In this document: in pieces, positions 50,344 to 59,769 of the stretch | Position numbering within the stretch: the stretch's first letter is position 1 | Layout: each line of letters starts with the position of its first letter | NCBI GenBank assembly: GCA_964388085.1 | Contig: CAYLZW010000003.1 | Location: 1-64,000, forward strand | Direction of reading: 5' to 3' | Origin: CAYLZW01 sp964388085 | GTDB taxonomy: Bacteria; Myxococcota; UBA727; CAYLZW01 | DNA length: 64,000 nt | The notes under the pieces: model-generated | Told to the model about the DNA's origin: nothing | The model's input: only the letters and a program-made list of their open reading frames with translations | Database searches by the model: none | Made by a program: the position numbers and the translations under genes

Positions 50344-52992
50344 TCATGGCAGGATGCACTCGGCGGTGTAGGAGACCTCGATCTCCGTGCCGGCCTCCGG
50401 GATGGCGGTGCCATTGAACTCGATGCTGTTGTCGATCGGGTCGAAGGACCAGCCGTTCTCCTCGCCGTAGGGCACTTCGACGCCGTTGATCTTGACGACG
50501 ATGGTGTCGGGGTCGGGCTCGCGGGAGAGGCCGAATCGGGTCAGCGCGAAGAACGTGCCGAGGCCGATCTGCTCCATCACGCTCGCCCAGTTGTCGGTGC
50601 AGATGGAGCCAAATACGCCGCCCGTGGCGAGCACGATGTCGAGGTATCGCGGGCCCGCGACGGCGTCGCCGCCGGGGCCGTCACAGCCGCCGGGGACGTC
50701 GCCGGCGATGGCGTTGGCGATCAGCGCCTGCACGCGATACCCCTTGGCGGCCAGCAAAATGTCGAGCCAGTCGTTGACGGCGCCGTTGCTGCTGTCGCGC
50801 TCGTCGGAGACATACACGATCGAGAGCAGCGCCTCGTCGCGCAGGAAGTTCTCGTTCGGTCCGCCGCTGTTCGTGTTTGGGGGCGTGACGGCGAGGGCCG
50901 AGGCCTCGAGCCCCTTCTCCGTGGCCGAGCCGCTGGTGCCGACGTCCGCCATCGCGGTGAACGCGGCCTCCGGGTCGGGTACGGCGTTCGGGCCTGTCTT
51001 CGCGATAAAGGGGGCGACGAGCCGACCCGCTTCCCCCGGATTATTGCCCACGGTGTCGGTGGTGGTGACGCCGAGGTGGTAGTCGACGTCCGCCTGCGTG
51101 GTGAAGAAGTTGATGAAGGACGAAAAGTTCTGCGCGAGGGAGGTCTGCTCCTGGCCCATGGAGCCGGAGTTGTCGATGACGAAGAGGATGTCGACGGCCG
51201 GGCGCTCGTGCTGGATGAACACGTCCGTCCGGTTGGCCGCCTCCACGGTGTCGCTCGAGCCGTACACCGAGGCGCGCAGGCGTGGCTGCAGGGTCCCCGT
51301 GGATTTGACCTCGAGCTGACCGGCGTGGCTGTCGACCACCGGCGCGGAGCTCATGCGCACCTGAATGATCCTGCTCGCGCCCGGGTGGAGCATGGTGCCG
51401 GGCGCTACACCCGTGATGATCTCGAAGTTCGGGTCGGACAGACCCGTGTACACGACCTCGTCGATGCGGCCGGCCACGGGGCCGACGTTCTCCAGCTCGA
51501 TGTCGTAAGTGTCCGAGACGCAGCCCTGCGTGATGGTGCCGAAGTACTGCGCCCGCGGCGTCAAGCGGAAGTCGGCGTAGCTGCCAAATCCAATCAGGTC
51601 GGCGTCGGACCCGTCGTCCCCGTGGTCGATGCTGATGACACCGAGCGCGGGAGCGTTGTGCTGCGGCGTAAACGCGACCTGGATGTCGAGCGTCTCGCCG
51701 GGGGCGAGCACGCCCGACGCCGGCGGGTTCACGATGACGAAGTCCGTTGCGCCCTCGGTCACCGTCACGGCGTCGATGGGGCAGTCCACGATCGAGATGT
51801 TCTTCGCCCGGATCGTCCCTTCGGAGGTGAGGCCGACCCCGAGCGTGTCGAAGAACAGCGGGGAGGGCGCGAACGAGATGGCGCAGCGAGGCTGCGGGTC
51901 CGCGAGCCCGGAGAGCGCGAGATCGAACGACGTGCCCTCGACGGTGGTGATGCGCACGATGCCCGAGCGCACGCCGACCGCGGTCGGGTGGAACGCGAGC
52001 TCGAGCGCGCCGCTCTCTGTCGGGGCCAACACGGTGTCGACGGCCGGGCTGCTCGTCAGCGTAAAGTCGTCGGCGCCCGCCGTCACCTCGACGGACGCGA
52101 TGGTGCAGGGGATCTCGCCGACACTGACGATGCTGCCGCTGGCGACGGTCTCGCTGAACGCCACCGTCGCGCGCGGGAAGACGATCGGATTGGGCGTGCC
52201 GGAGAGGCGGCAGAGCAGCTCGTCCGCAGCGTCCCCTGTGAGCGATGCCGTCAGCTCGAGCGCACCGTCGACGACGATCGCGACCTCACCCGTGTGCGTC
52301 CCCGCGACCTTCGGCTCGTACGCCACCGTCATCTGCGTCGAGGCTCCCGACGCGATCACGTCCTCGCCGGCGCTCACCAGCACGAAGTGGTCGGCTCCCG
52401 CCGTGATGCGCGCGCCGCCGACATCGCAGTCACCCGTGCCGTTGTTCGTCACGGTCACGCTGGCCTCGTCGCGCTCGCCCGTGGTGAGCGAAGAGAAGGT
52501 CACGCTCTGCGGCTCGAGGGACACCGAGCACTCCGGCGGCAGGACGCCTTCGCCGGCGACGTGCTGACGTGCGGCGGGGCCAGCGATGTTCTCCCCCGGC
52601 AGGTCGAAGTGCAGCTCGGCCTCGTACTCACCCACGAGCGTTGGTCGAAAGCGCACAGGCACGAAGAAGTGCTCACCGACGCCGAAGGGGGACGGGACCT
52701 CCGTCTGCACGATCTGGAAGGGTGACTCGACGCTCTCCGGATCCTCGACCGGGTTGCCTTCGCCGTCGAGGGGGACGAGCACGACATCGATGCGGTCCAC
52801 CGGGACGTTGCCGCAATTCGTGACGGCCACTGTCTGCGTCTCCGCCGTCCGCACGAGCTGCTCGCCGAAATCCATGTCGCCGGGACGCAGGCAGAACTCG
52901 TACGTGGCGGTCAGCGTGGTCTCGTCGCAACCTTCGCAGGCAGCGGTGAACGCCACCAAAAGAAGGACCGGTAAGGTGATTGCGCGCCTCAT
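50344..52992 (-). CDS. vWA-domain / ASH (choice-of-anchor D) lipoprotein
   Basis: The 882-residue product has a lipobox-like TAAC (Cys at about residue 19), then several beta-sandwich repeats of the choice-of-anchor D / ASH type (SVTFSSLTTGERDEASVTVTN, FFDTLGVGLTSEGTIRAKN, YFGTITQGCVSDTYDIELEN) with paired cysteines. From about residue 590 it has a vWA domain with a DNSGSM metal-ion-dependent adhesion site (MIDAS), so it should bind a divalent cation and possibly a ligand. The ATG 52992 has AGGAG six bases upstream and a clear promoter 39-67 bases upstream, so this is the first gene of a four-gene operon. Function unknown; ligand binding at the surface is inference. Confidence 0.8.
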   Translation of the reverse strand: MRRAITLPVLLLVAFTAACEGCDETTLTATYEFCLRPGDMDFGEQLVRTAETQTVAVTNCGNVPVDRIDVVLVPLDGEGNPVEDPESVESPFQIVQTEVPSPFGVGEHFFVPVRFRPTLVGEYEAELHFDLPGENIAGPAARQHVAGEGVLPPECSVSLEPQSVTFSSLTTGERDEASVTVTNNGTGDCDVGGARITAGADHFVLVSAGEDVIASGASTQMTVAYEPKVAGTHTGEVAIVVDGALELTASLTGDAADELLCRLSGTPNPIVFPRATVAFSETVASGSIVSVGEIPCTIASVEVTAGADDFTLTSSPAVDTVLAPTESGALELAFHPTAVGVRSGIVRITTVEGTSFDLALSGLADPQPRCAISFAPSPLFFDTLGVGLTSEGTIRAKNISIVDCPIDAVTVTEGATDFVIVNPPASGVLAPGETLDIQVAFTPQHNAPALGVISIDHGDDGSDADLIGFGSYADFRLTPRAQYFGTITQGCVSDTYDIELENVGPVAGRIDEVVYTGLSDPNFEIITGVAPGTMLHPGASRIIQVRMSSAPVVDSHAGQLEVKSTGTLQPRLRASVYGSSDTVEAANRTDVFIQHERPAVDILFVIDNSGSMGQEQTSLAQNFSSFINFFTTQADVDYHLGVTTTDTVGNNPGEAGRLVAPFIAKTGPNAVPDPEAAFTAMADVGTSGSATEKGLEASALAVTPPNTNSGGPNENFLRDEALLSIVYVSDERDSSNGAVNDWLDILLAAKGYRVQALIANAIAGDVPGGCDGPGGDAVAGPRYLDIVLATGGVFGSICTDNWASVMEQIGLGTFFALTRFGLSREPDPDTIVVKINGVEVPYGEENGWSFDPIDNSIEFNGTAIPEAGTEIEVSYTAECILP

Positions 52993-53030
52993 GACGAACT
53001 CCTGCGGACAAGAAGACCAGGCCTGCTCGC

Positions 53031-53059
53031 GTTATCCGCGCCCAATTCGCAGACGTCAA
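53031..53059 (-). promoter_or_regulatory. Sigma70-like promoter of the four-lipoprotein operon
   Basis: On the minus strand TTGACG (53059-53054) and GATAAC (53036-53031) are separated by 17 bases. TTGACG matches five of six -35 bases and GATAAC four of six -10 bases. Transcription would begin near 53024, about 31 bases before the start codon of the vWA gene (52992), whose AGGAG lies six bases upstream. Confidence 0.7.
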
Positions 53060-53061
53060 AC

Positions 53062-53085
53062 CTGAGACACTCTCAGAATTCTGAG
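53062..53085. promoter_or_regulatory. Dyad operator-like cluster adjacent to the -35 box
   Basis: CTCAGAATTCTGAG (53072-53085) is a perfect 14-base palindrome, and CTGAGA-CAC-TCTCAG (62-67 and 71-76) is an overlapping dyad; three copies of CTGAG/CTCAG result. Its centre lies about 55 bases before the predicted transcription start, where an activator would bind. A related AGAAT-CCAA-ATTCT (53132-53145) follows. The regulator is not encoded nearby. Confidence 0.5.
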
Positions 53086-53367
53086 GTAAACCAGGCTGTT
53101 ACTCTGCTAGGCGCCCGAAACTTCCTGAAACAGAATCCAAATTCTCGCACCGGGGCACCGCGGGGGCCCCCCTTTCATGCACGCAAACGGGCGGTTCCGC
53201 TCGTGGATCCCTGCCCCGATCTGGGTCGCCTGCGTCAGCGGTGCGCGCGAAGGCTCTCGCCGCGCGCCCCTTGGCTTGCTAGGACGCCTCACACAGCGCC
53301 CCCCGCGGGTTGGGGAGGGGCGCCGATCCTGTCCTGCCTGCGACGGTAACTCCCCGAAAAGACGCCA

Positions 53368-54132
53368 GTGCTCCTCGTCATCGACTGCGGCAACACCAAC
53401 ATCTCCGTCGGCCTCTACGAGGGCGAGGCGCTCGCACATCACTTCCGCGTGTCGACCAACCGGCACGCCACGAGCGACGAGTACGGCACGCTGCTGGTCG
53501 CGTTGCTCGAGCATCGCGGGGTCGCCGCGCGCGAGGTCACCGGGGGCATCGTGGCGTCGGTGGTGCCGCAGCTGAACCGGGCGCTCACGGGGGCCTGCCA
53601 GGGCTACTTCGGCTGGACGCCGCACCTCGTGGGGCCCGGCATGAAGACGGGCATGCCCATCCTCATCGACAACCCCTCCGAGGTGGGCGCCGATCGCATC
53701 GTCAACGCCGTCGCGGCCTGGGCCCGCTACCAGACCGCGCTCATCGTCGTGGACTTCGGCACCGCCACCAACTTCGACGTGGTGAGCCCGAAGGGCGAGT
53801 ACCTCGGGGGCGCCATCGCGCCCGGGGTCGAGATCTCCATCGACGCGCTGTTCGCGCGGGCAGCGAAGCTCCCGCGCATCGAGATGAAAGCCCCGCCGCG
53901 GGTGGTGGGCAAGAACACGGTGGGCGCGCTGCAGTCCGGGCTCTTCTATGGCTATGTCGGGCTCGTCGATGAGCTCGTCACGCGCATGAAGCACGAGCTC
54001 GGCCACGAGGCGCGCGTCATCGCTACCGGAGGCCTCGCGACCCTGTTCGCGGACGTCTCGCGCACCATCAACGACGTCGACGAGATGTTGACGCTCGCCG
54101 GCCTGCGCATCCTGCACGGCATGAACGCCTGA
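53368..54132 (+). CDS. coaX: Type III pantothenate kinase
   Basis: The 254-residue protein has all three ATPase-fold motifs of CoaX: VIDCGNTNISVGLY (phosphate 1), GADRIVNAVAAW and VVDFGTATNFDVV (phosphate 2), and the ASVVPQLNRAL region. Family knowledge: it phosphorylates pantothenate as the first step of coenzyme A synthesis, needs a monovalent cation, and is not inhibited by CoA. The start GTG 53368 has no strong ribosome-binding site. No biotin ligase gene precedes it, unlike in many bacteria. It is the first gene of a run with pcnB- and prfC-like genes. Confidence 0.93.
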   Translation: MLLVIDCGNTNISVGLYEGEALAHHFRVSTNRHATSDEYGTLLVALLEHRGVAAREVTGGIVASVVPQLNRALTGACQGYFGWTPHLVGPGMKTGMPILIDNPSEVGADRIVNAVAAWARYQTALIVVDFGTATNFDVVSPKGEYLGGAIAPGVEISIDALFARAAKLPRIEMKAPPRVVGKNTVGALQSGLFYGYVGLVDELVTRMKHELGHEARVIATGGLATLFADVSRTINDVDEMLTLAGLRILHGMNA

Positions 54133-54192
54133 AACGCCAAACCATTGGCCTGCGACCCCCACGTCGGGAATCGCGTCGCAACGAGAGAGACC

Positions 54193-56169
54193 ATGAGTGA
54201 CATTCAAGATCCGCATGAGGAAGACATCGCGAGCAGCGACGAGGGCGACGCCGCCCTCGAGGCCAGCGCCGAGCAGCGTACGAGCGCGGACCTGGGCAGC
54301 GAGGTCCCGCGAGACGAAGGGGAAGACGAGCCCAGCGCGGAGCACGCCGGCTACGAGCCCGACGAGGACGACGATCGCGGCGCGCCCGCCATCGTGGACG
54401 AGTCCGCCTGGGCCGATGACGACGACGAGGACGACGAGGACTTCGGTCACCTCGCGCGCCTGGTCGAGGACGACGCCGAGCCGAGCGCCGCCCACAGCGG
54501 CGGCCCGCGCGTCGACGACGGCTCTCGGCCCGCGTCCGAGCACGAGATCCCGCTCGACAAGATCGACGCCGACGCCCTCTGGGTGGTCAAGCGCCTGCGC
54601 GCCAAGGGCTACGAGGCCTACCTGACCGGCGGCTGCGTGCGCGACCTCTTGCTCGGCGTCCCGCCGAAGGACTTCGACGTCGCCACCGCCGCGCACCCGA
54701 ACGAGGTCAAGAGCGTGTTCCGGAACTGCCGCCTCATCGGCCGCCGCTTCCGCCTCGCGCACGTGTACTTCCCGAACGGCAAGGTCATCGAGACGGCCAC
54801 CTTCCGCGCCAACCCGCTCGACGAGCTCGAGGACCTGCCGGAGGACCTCCTCGTCGAGCGCGACAACGTGTTCGGCACCGTCGAGGACGACGCGCGCCGC
54901 CGCGACCTGACCATCAACGGCCTGTTCTACGACCCGCTCGCCGGCAAGGTCATCGACTTCGTCAACGGCCGCGCGGACCTCGACGCCCGCCTCATCCGCA
55001 CCATCGGCGACCCGCAGATCCGCTTCCAGGAGGACCCGGTCCGCATCATGCGCGCGATCAAGTTCGCCACGCGGCTCGGCTTCGACTTCGAGGAGAACAC
55101 CGCCGCCGCCATGCGCGAGCACGTCGGGGAGCTGGTCCGCTGCGCGCCGCCGCGCCTGCAAGAGGAGCTCTTGCGCCTGCTCACCTCGAAGCACGGCAGG
55201 GACGCGTGGATCCTCTGCAAGCAGTTCGGCCTCCCCGAGACGCTGCTGCCCGAGCTCATGGAGGGCATGAACCTCGAGCTCCCCGCGAGGAAGATCGAGC
55301 TCGTCACTGGACACGAGACGCGCGCGCCCGAGGCGCTGCCGCTCGAGGCGCCGGGCGACGCCGCCGCCGAAGGGGCCAACGAGGACGCACACAGCGACGA
55401 CGAGGCGCAGGACGCCGGGGAGCAGGCGGCCGAGGCGGTGGACGCCGCGCTGGCCGCGAACGCGCCGAGCGATGACGAGGGCCAGGCGGAGCAGCCCGCG
55501 GACGCCGACCTGCAGCGAGAGCCGCACCCGGGCGAGACCGTGCTCGCCGCTCCGGTGGTGGAGCCCTTGCCGCCCCCGCCGAGCCCGGCCGAGCGCGAGG
55601 CGCGCTTGCTCGCGCTGCTCTCGTCCATCGACGAGATCCGCCGGCGTGACGCCGAGGTGTCGACGTCGGTCGTGTGGGCCGCGCTGGTGCTGCCGGTGTG
55701 GGAGGCCTTCCAGCGCTCCGACGAGGACGGCGCCGCCTGGATCGAGTCCGCGTGTCACGCGTGGACCGAGCGGGTGCGCATGACCCGCCGCGACAAGGAC
55801 ACGCTCTGGCTGCTCTTGAAGGGCCTCGACCAGCTGCGCCCGTCCGGTCGTCGAGGAAACGCCGCGCGCCACACCGTCAGCCGGCCGTGGTTCCGCGAGT
55901 CGCTGCTGCTGTACACGCTCGCCCTGCACGCCGAAGGCAAGCCGCTCGACGAGGTGGCCGCGTGGAAGGCCATCGCCCAGCACTACGACCAGCCCTATCG
56001 CCAGCCGCGCGTCGGGGAGCGCGCGCCTCGCATGGGCGGCGGCGGACGCGATCGCGACGGCAAGTCTCGCGGCGGGCGCCGTAGCCGTCGCGGCGGCGGC
56101 GGTGGCGGTGGCGGCGGTGGTGGCGGACGCCGCGGTGGTCGTCGTCGCGGCGGCGGCGGCGGCGCCTGA
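54193..56169 (+). CDS. PcnB-type poly(A) polymerase / CCA-adding-family nucleotidyltransferase with acidic and RGG regions
   Basis: The ATG 54193 (MSDIQDPHEED) has GAGAGA upstream and is preferred over GTG-type starts at 54145. The 658-residue product has an unusually acidic N-terminus (about residues 1-115), then the nucleotidyltransferase core: LTGGCVRDLLLG, DFDVAT (catalytic Asp pair) and DLTINGLFYD (third acidic site), plus the RNA-binding helical region ending QLLRLLTSKHG-like. An acidic Ala-rich insert (~residues 375-460) interrupts the C-terminal region, and the last ~50 residues are almost pure Gly/Arg (RGG-like, low-complexity GGC/CGC codons). Between PcnB and CCA-adding enzymes, the sequence cannot decide with certainty. 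Confidence 0.82.
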   Translation: MSDIQDPHEEDIASSDEGDAALEASAEQRTSADLGSEVPRDEGEDEPSAEHAGYEPDEDDDRGAPAIVDESAWADDDDEDDEDFGHLARLVEDDAEPSAAHSGGPRVDDGSRPASEHEIPLDKIDADALWVVKRLRAKGYEAYLTGGCVRDLLLGVPPKDFDVATAAHPNEVKSVFRNCRLIGRRFRLAHVYFPNGKVIETATFRANPLDELEDLPEDLLVERDNVFGTVEDDARRRDLTINGLFYDPLAGKVIDFVNGRADLDARLIRTIGDPQIRFQEDPVRIMRAIKFATRLGFDFEENTAAAMREHVGELVRCAPPRLQEELLRLLTSKHGRDAWILCKQFGLPETLLPELMEGMNLELPARKIELVTGHETRAPEALPLEAPGDAAAEGANEDAHSDDEAQDAGEQAAEAVDAALAANAPSDDEGQAEQPADADLQREPHPGETVLAAPVVEPLPPPPSPAEREARLLALLSSIDEIRRRDAEVSTSVVWAALVLPVWEAFQRSDEDGAAWIESACHAWTERVRMTRRDKDTLWLLLKGLDQLRPSGRRGNAARHTVSRPWFRESLLLYTLALHAEGKPLDEVAAWKAIAQHYDQPYRQPRVGERAPRMGGGGRDRDGKSRGGRRSRRGGGGGGGGGGGGRRGGRRRGGGGGA

Positions 56170-56177
56170 GGTCCGAT

Positions 56178-57785
56178 ATGCAAGCCACGGCTCTCTCACA
56201 CGAGGTCGAGCGACGTCGCACCTTCGCGATCATCTCGCATCCCGACGCGGGCAAGACCACGCTCACCGAGAAGCTGCTCCTTTACGGCGGCGCGATCCAC
56301 GTCGCCGGCGCCGTAAAGGATCGACGCGCAGCGCGCGCGGCCACCAGTGACTGGATGGCCATGGAGCGCGAGCGCGGTATCTCGATCACGACGAGCGCCA
56401 TGCAGTTCGAGTTTCAGGGGCATCGCCTGAACCTGCTCGACACGCCCGGTCACAACGACTTCAGCGAGGACACCTACCGAACGCTCGCCGCCGTCGACGC
56501 CGCGGTCATGCTCATCGACTGCGTCAAGGGCGTCGAGCCGCAGACCATCAAGCTCTTCGAGGTCTGCCGGCTGCGCAACATCCCCATCGTCACGTTCATC
56601 AACAAGATGGACCGGCCGGGAAAAGACCCCATCGAGCTGCTCGAGGAGATCGAGAACGTGCTCGGCATCCCGACGAGCCCCATGACGTGGCCCGTCGGCA
56701 TGGGCGATCGCTTCAAAGGCATCTTCGACCGGCGCGATCGCGTGTTCCACCGCTTCGAGCGCGCGCGAAAGCAGGGCGGTCGCGCGAGCATGGAGCTGAG
56801 CGCGGTCGACGATCCCGCCCTGCGCGAGGAGCTCGGCGAAGAGGACCACAAGCGGCTCCTCGACGAGCTCGAGCTGCTGGACGAGGCCGGCAACCCGTTC
56901 GTGCAGGAGGCCTTCCTGAAGGGCCAGGTGACGCCGGTGTTCTTCGGCAGCGCCATGACGAGCTTCGGCGTCGAGCCGTTCCTCGCGCGCTTCCTCGAGA
57001 TCGCTCCGGCGCCGCCGCCGCGCGAGTCGAGCGCCGGCGTGGTCGCGCCCGACGCGCCTACGTTCAGCGGCTTCATCTTCAAGATCCAGGCGAACATGGA
57101 TCCGAACCACCGCGATCGCATCGCGTTCCTGCGCGTGTGCTCGGGCCGCTTCGAGCGCGGCATGAAGGTGAAGAACGCGCGCACGGGCAAGCCGCTGACG
57201 CTCTCGCGCGTCATGAGCTTCCTCGCGCAGGACCGGGTCACCGTCGAGGAGGCCTTCGCGGGCGACATCATCGGCGTGTGGGACCCCGGCGTCGTGCGCA
57301 TCGGCGACGCGCTCACCGACGGGCCTGCCGTCGAGTTCGAGGGCATCCCCCGCTTCTCGCCCGAGCACTTCATGCGCGCCACCGTGCGCGATCCGATGAA
57401 ACGCAAGCAGCTCAAGAAGGGCCTCGAGCAGCTCTCCGAGGAGGGCGCCGTGCAGCTGCTCTTCGATCGGCACGGGCAGGACCCCGATCCCGTGCTGGCC
57501 GCCGTCGGCGTGCTGCAGTTCGAGGTCGTGCAGCACCGCCTGAAGGCCGAGTACAACGTCGACGCGCAGCTCACGCGGCTGCCCTATGGCCGCGCGCGCT
57601 GGGTAGAGGGCGATTTCAACGCCAACGAGCTCGAGGATCCCGGCCGCATCCAGTGCTTCCTCGACGGTGACGGCCGGCCGCTCCTGCTGTTCGACAGCGA
57701 GTGGACCTGCAAGCGCACCGAAGACCGGAACCAGAGCCTCACGTTCCACTCCGCCATGCAGCCCGCCCGCGCCAGCCGGCGCTGA
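56178..57785 (+). CDS. prfC: Peptide chain release factor 3
   Basis: The 535-residue protein is a translational GTPase with all G motifs: G1 ISHPDAGKTTLTEK, G3 DTPGHNDFSEDTYR and G4 NKMD. Its length and domain layout match RF3, which removes RF1/RF2 from the ribosome after peptide release. The DFSEDTYR sequence is diagnostic for PrfC against other translational GTPases such as EF-G. The gene follows the pcnB-like gene by 8 bases and ends 42 bases before the convergent lipase-like gene. The start ATG 56178 is close to the previous stop, suggesting co-transcription. Confidence 0.95.
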   Translation: MQATALSHEVERRRTFAIISHPDAGKTTLTEKLLLYGGAIHVAGAVKDRRAARAATSDWMAMERERGISITTSAMQFEFQGHRLNLLDTPGHNDFSEDTYRTLAAVDAAVMLIDCVKGVEPQTIKLFEVCRLRNIPIVTFINKMDRPGKDPIELLEEIENVLGIPTSPMTWPVGMGDRFKGIFDRRDRVFHRFERARKQGGRASMELSAVDDPALREELGEEDHKRLLDELELLDEAGNPFVQEAFLKGQVTPVFFGSAMTSFGVEPFLARFLEIAPAPPPRESSAGVVAPDAPTFSGFIFKIQANMDPNHRDRIAFLRVCSGRFERGMKVKNARTGKPLTLSRVMSFLAQDRVTVEEAFAGDIIGVWDPGVVRIGDALTDGPAVEFEGIPRFSPEHFMRATVRDPMKRKQLKKGLEQLSEEGAVQLLFDRHGQDPDPVLAAVGVLQFEVVQHRLKAEYNVDAQLTRLPYGRARWVEGDFNANELEDPGRIQCFLDGDGRPLLLFDSEWTCKRTEDRNQSLTFHSAMQPARASRR

Positions 57786-57827
57786 GCGCCGCCGCGCACG
57801 GACGCTCGCGCTCGGCTCCGGGGGCCG

Positions 57828-59561
57828 CTATCGGCGCCTCCTGCGCACGAGCACCCACATCCCGAACGCCAGAAAGCCGCTCGACCCGCCGGGCCACGAC
57901 GACGACACCTCGGTCCGCTCACAGGAGCACAACGGCACGTATTCATCGGAGTAGGTCGGGTCCGAATCGCCGCACCCCGCGTCCGGCCCTGGCCAGGGCC
58001 AGCACTCCACAGGCTCCTCCGGCCCGGCGTCGGGCTCCTCCTCGGGAATGCACGCGTCGCCGTACACCCCTTCAGCGCAGGGCAGGCGCCGATGAATCTC
58101 TTCCAGGAGAGCGTCCGAGAGCACGATCGTATTGTGATCGATATTGTCCGGCAGCGCGGGCAGATCGCCGCTCGCGAGCACGAGGTCGAAGGGCGTCTCG
58201 CCCGCGGCGACCAGCGCGGCGATGTCCTGCTCCGGCGTCGTCGGGGGCAGGCCGAGGGCGCTGCTCGTGGTCACGAACGGGATCGCGCTGCTCGAGGCCG
58301 CGCGAAATGACGGCTCGTGGAAATCTTGCCGCGAGCGCTCGGCCACCGCGAGCATCTCGCCGGCATAATCGAGCGTGCCGCCCGAGAACGAATCGAAGAG
58401 CTGCATCTCGTCGGGCGCGCGCGCGTCCTTTCTCCCGCCGTCGTGGTTCTGCGCCAGGCCGTCGTAGTACACGTGCGATTTGAAGCAGATCTCGCCCGGA
58501 TTGTCGGTGAACACCTCGAAGGTGCCTCGCACCGACGCGAACGAGTTTCCCTTCGCACCCGTGAAGTAGAAGAGCTCACCGCCTGGCCCCACCTCTTGCT
58601 CATTCGGGACGCCGCGCAGGTTGCCGTTGGTGACCGCGATGGAGGGCACGGCAGGGAAGCCGGTCTCGTCGAGGAGCTGCATGAACGCGGGGTAGGCCTC
58701 GGGCAACGCGATCCCCTGGATGGTCATCTGCTGGGCCTGGAGCGAGGTGGGGTCCGGGAAGCCCTGGATGCTGTCGGGGTCGAGCGACGTGGTCATGCCG
58801 ACCATGCTGGCGAGATTGAACACGCCCTCCCAGCCGGGATCGATGGCGATGAAGTCCGCCTCGGTCATGGCCGCCCACTCGTCGAGCTTCAGCTTCAGGC
58901 TCTGCATCCCGGCGGGGACGTGCACGCCCCGGTGCGGCGTGTCGTAGGTGATGGAGAGGCCGACGTGGTGCGGCTCTCCCGCGGCCTCCATGTCGGCCAG
59001 CGCGATGCGCGCGAGCAGCCCGCCCATGCTGTGCCCGAAGACCACCCAGGGCAGCGCGCTCTCCCCGCGGTAGCCGTTCAAGAGCGCCAGCGCGCGCCGG
59101 ACGGCGGCGGCGTCGTCCTCCACGCTGTCGTTGGCCGCGTTCCCTGGCCCGATGACGACGATGTTGATGCCGGCCTTCTGGAAGTCTGCGAAGAAGCCCT
59201 CGCTGCCGTCCTCATAGAGCACCCGCGGCGGCGACGTGTGCGCGACGCCGTAGCCGTGCACGAAGAGGACGGCGCGCTCGAGCTTCTGACGGAGCTCCGC
59301 GTCGGTGGGCGGGCCGTCGAGGAAGCCCGGCGGGTCGAACCCCACCAGCAGGTCCTCGTTGTCGACGTGCACGGAGCAGGTGACCCAGAGCTCCTGGGCG
59401 TCGTCGCCGCTGCACTCGCGGGCCGCGGCGGCGCTCGAGAACACCAGGGGGAGAAGCGCGAGCCCGGAGAGGAGCCTTTCGGCGCCGCCCCGCCGGAGCG
59501 AGCGCGAGCGGAGTCGCCCGGTCGGTTTCAACGCCGTTGACGCTGGCGTGCGGCACTTCAT
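57828..59561 (-). CDS. Secreted alpha/beta-hydrolase (lipase-like) with MYXO-CTERM-type tail
   Basis: The start ATG 59561 has GAGG five bases upstream; GTG 59567 is less likely. The 577-residue product has a basic n-region and a hydrophobic signal peptide (about residues 30-48), then a lipase-like domain with nucleophile elbow GHSMGG (Ser), the DTPHRG region typical of lipases, and a possible His in NIDHN. The last ~40 residues (CSCERTEVSSSWPGG, one hydrophobic helix, RRRRR) match the MYXO-CTERM pattern, which sorts proteins to the cell surface in myxobacteria. Substrate unknown. It converges with prfC (42-base gap). Confidence 0.78.
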   Translation of the reverse strand: MKCRTPASTALKPTGRLRSRSLRRGGAERLLSGLALLPLVFSSAAAARECSGDDAQELWVTCSVHVDNEDLLVGFDPPGFLDGPPTDAELRQKLERAVLFVHGYGVAHTSPPRVLYEDGSEGFFADFQKAGINIVVIGPGNAANDSVEDDAAAVRRALALLNGYRGESALPWVVFGHSMGGLLARIALADMEAAGEPHHVGLSITYDTPHRGVHVPAGMQSLKLKLDEWAAMTEADFIAIDPGWEGVFNLASMVGMTTSLDPDSIQGFPDPTSLQAQQMTIQGIALPEAYPAFMQLLDETGFPAVPSIAVTNGNLRGVPNEQEVGPGGELFYFTGAKGNSFASVRGTFEVFTDNPGEICFKSHVYYDGLAQNHDGGRKDARAPDEMQLFDSFSGGTLDYAGEMLAVAERSRQDFHEPSFRAASSSAIPFVTTSSALGLPPTTPEQDIAALVAAGETPFDLVLASGDLPALPDNIDHNTIVLSDALLEEIHRRLPCAEGVYGDACIPEEEPDAGPEEPVECWPWPGPDAGCGDSDPTYSDEYVPLCSCERTEVSSSWPGGSSGFLAFGMWVLVRRRRR

Positions 59562-59769
59562 GCTCACCTCGGTCTCGCGGCCTCAAAGGTTGCCTGCCCT
59601 CAAGGCCCTCTGACAGGTATCACACGGGGCGCTGGCCACGTCGGGCAGGACCCGTGGGCGGAGCCCGGGGGAGCCGACGTGAGCGCGCCGACGTCGGAGG
59701 TCCGGCGACCCCGGACGGGGCGAGCCCCTTTACGCCGACAGGACCGCTGGCCTACAACGCTCAGCGTCG
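59562..59769. other. Divergent intergenic region
   Basis: These 208 bases separate the lipase-like gene and the cyclic-nucleotide-domain gene. There is a TCCGG-N5-CCGGA hairpin at 59701-59715, and TACAAC 11 bases before the ATG at 59770; otherwise I see nothing. Confidence 0.35.

Larger units (their letters stand above)
52993..53367. other. Divergent regulatory region between the lipoprotein operon and coaX
   Basis: These 375 bases contain the operon promoter (53031-53059), the dyad cluster (53062-53085), a second AGAAT-N4-ATTCT site (53132-53145) and a GGGGGCCCC run near 53162-53170. The 200 bases next to coaX are GC-rich with no convincing promoter; I see no gene. Confidence 0.5.

Noticed and set aside
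53161..53175. GGGGGCCCCCC followed by TTT as a terminator
   Set aside because: The stem has no room for a loop, and the T-tract is only three bases.
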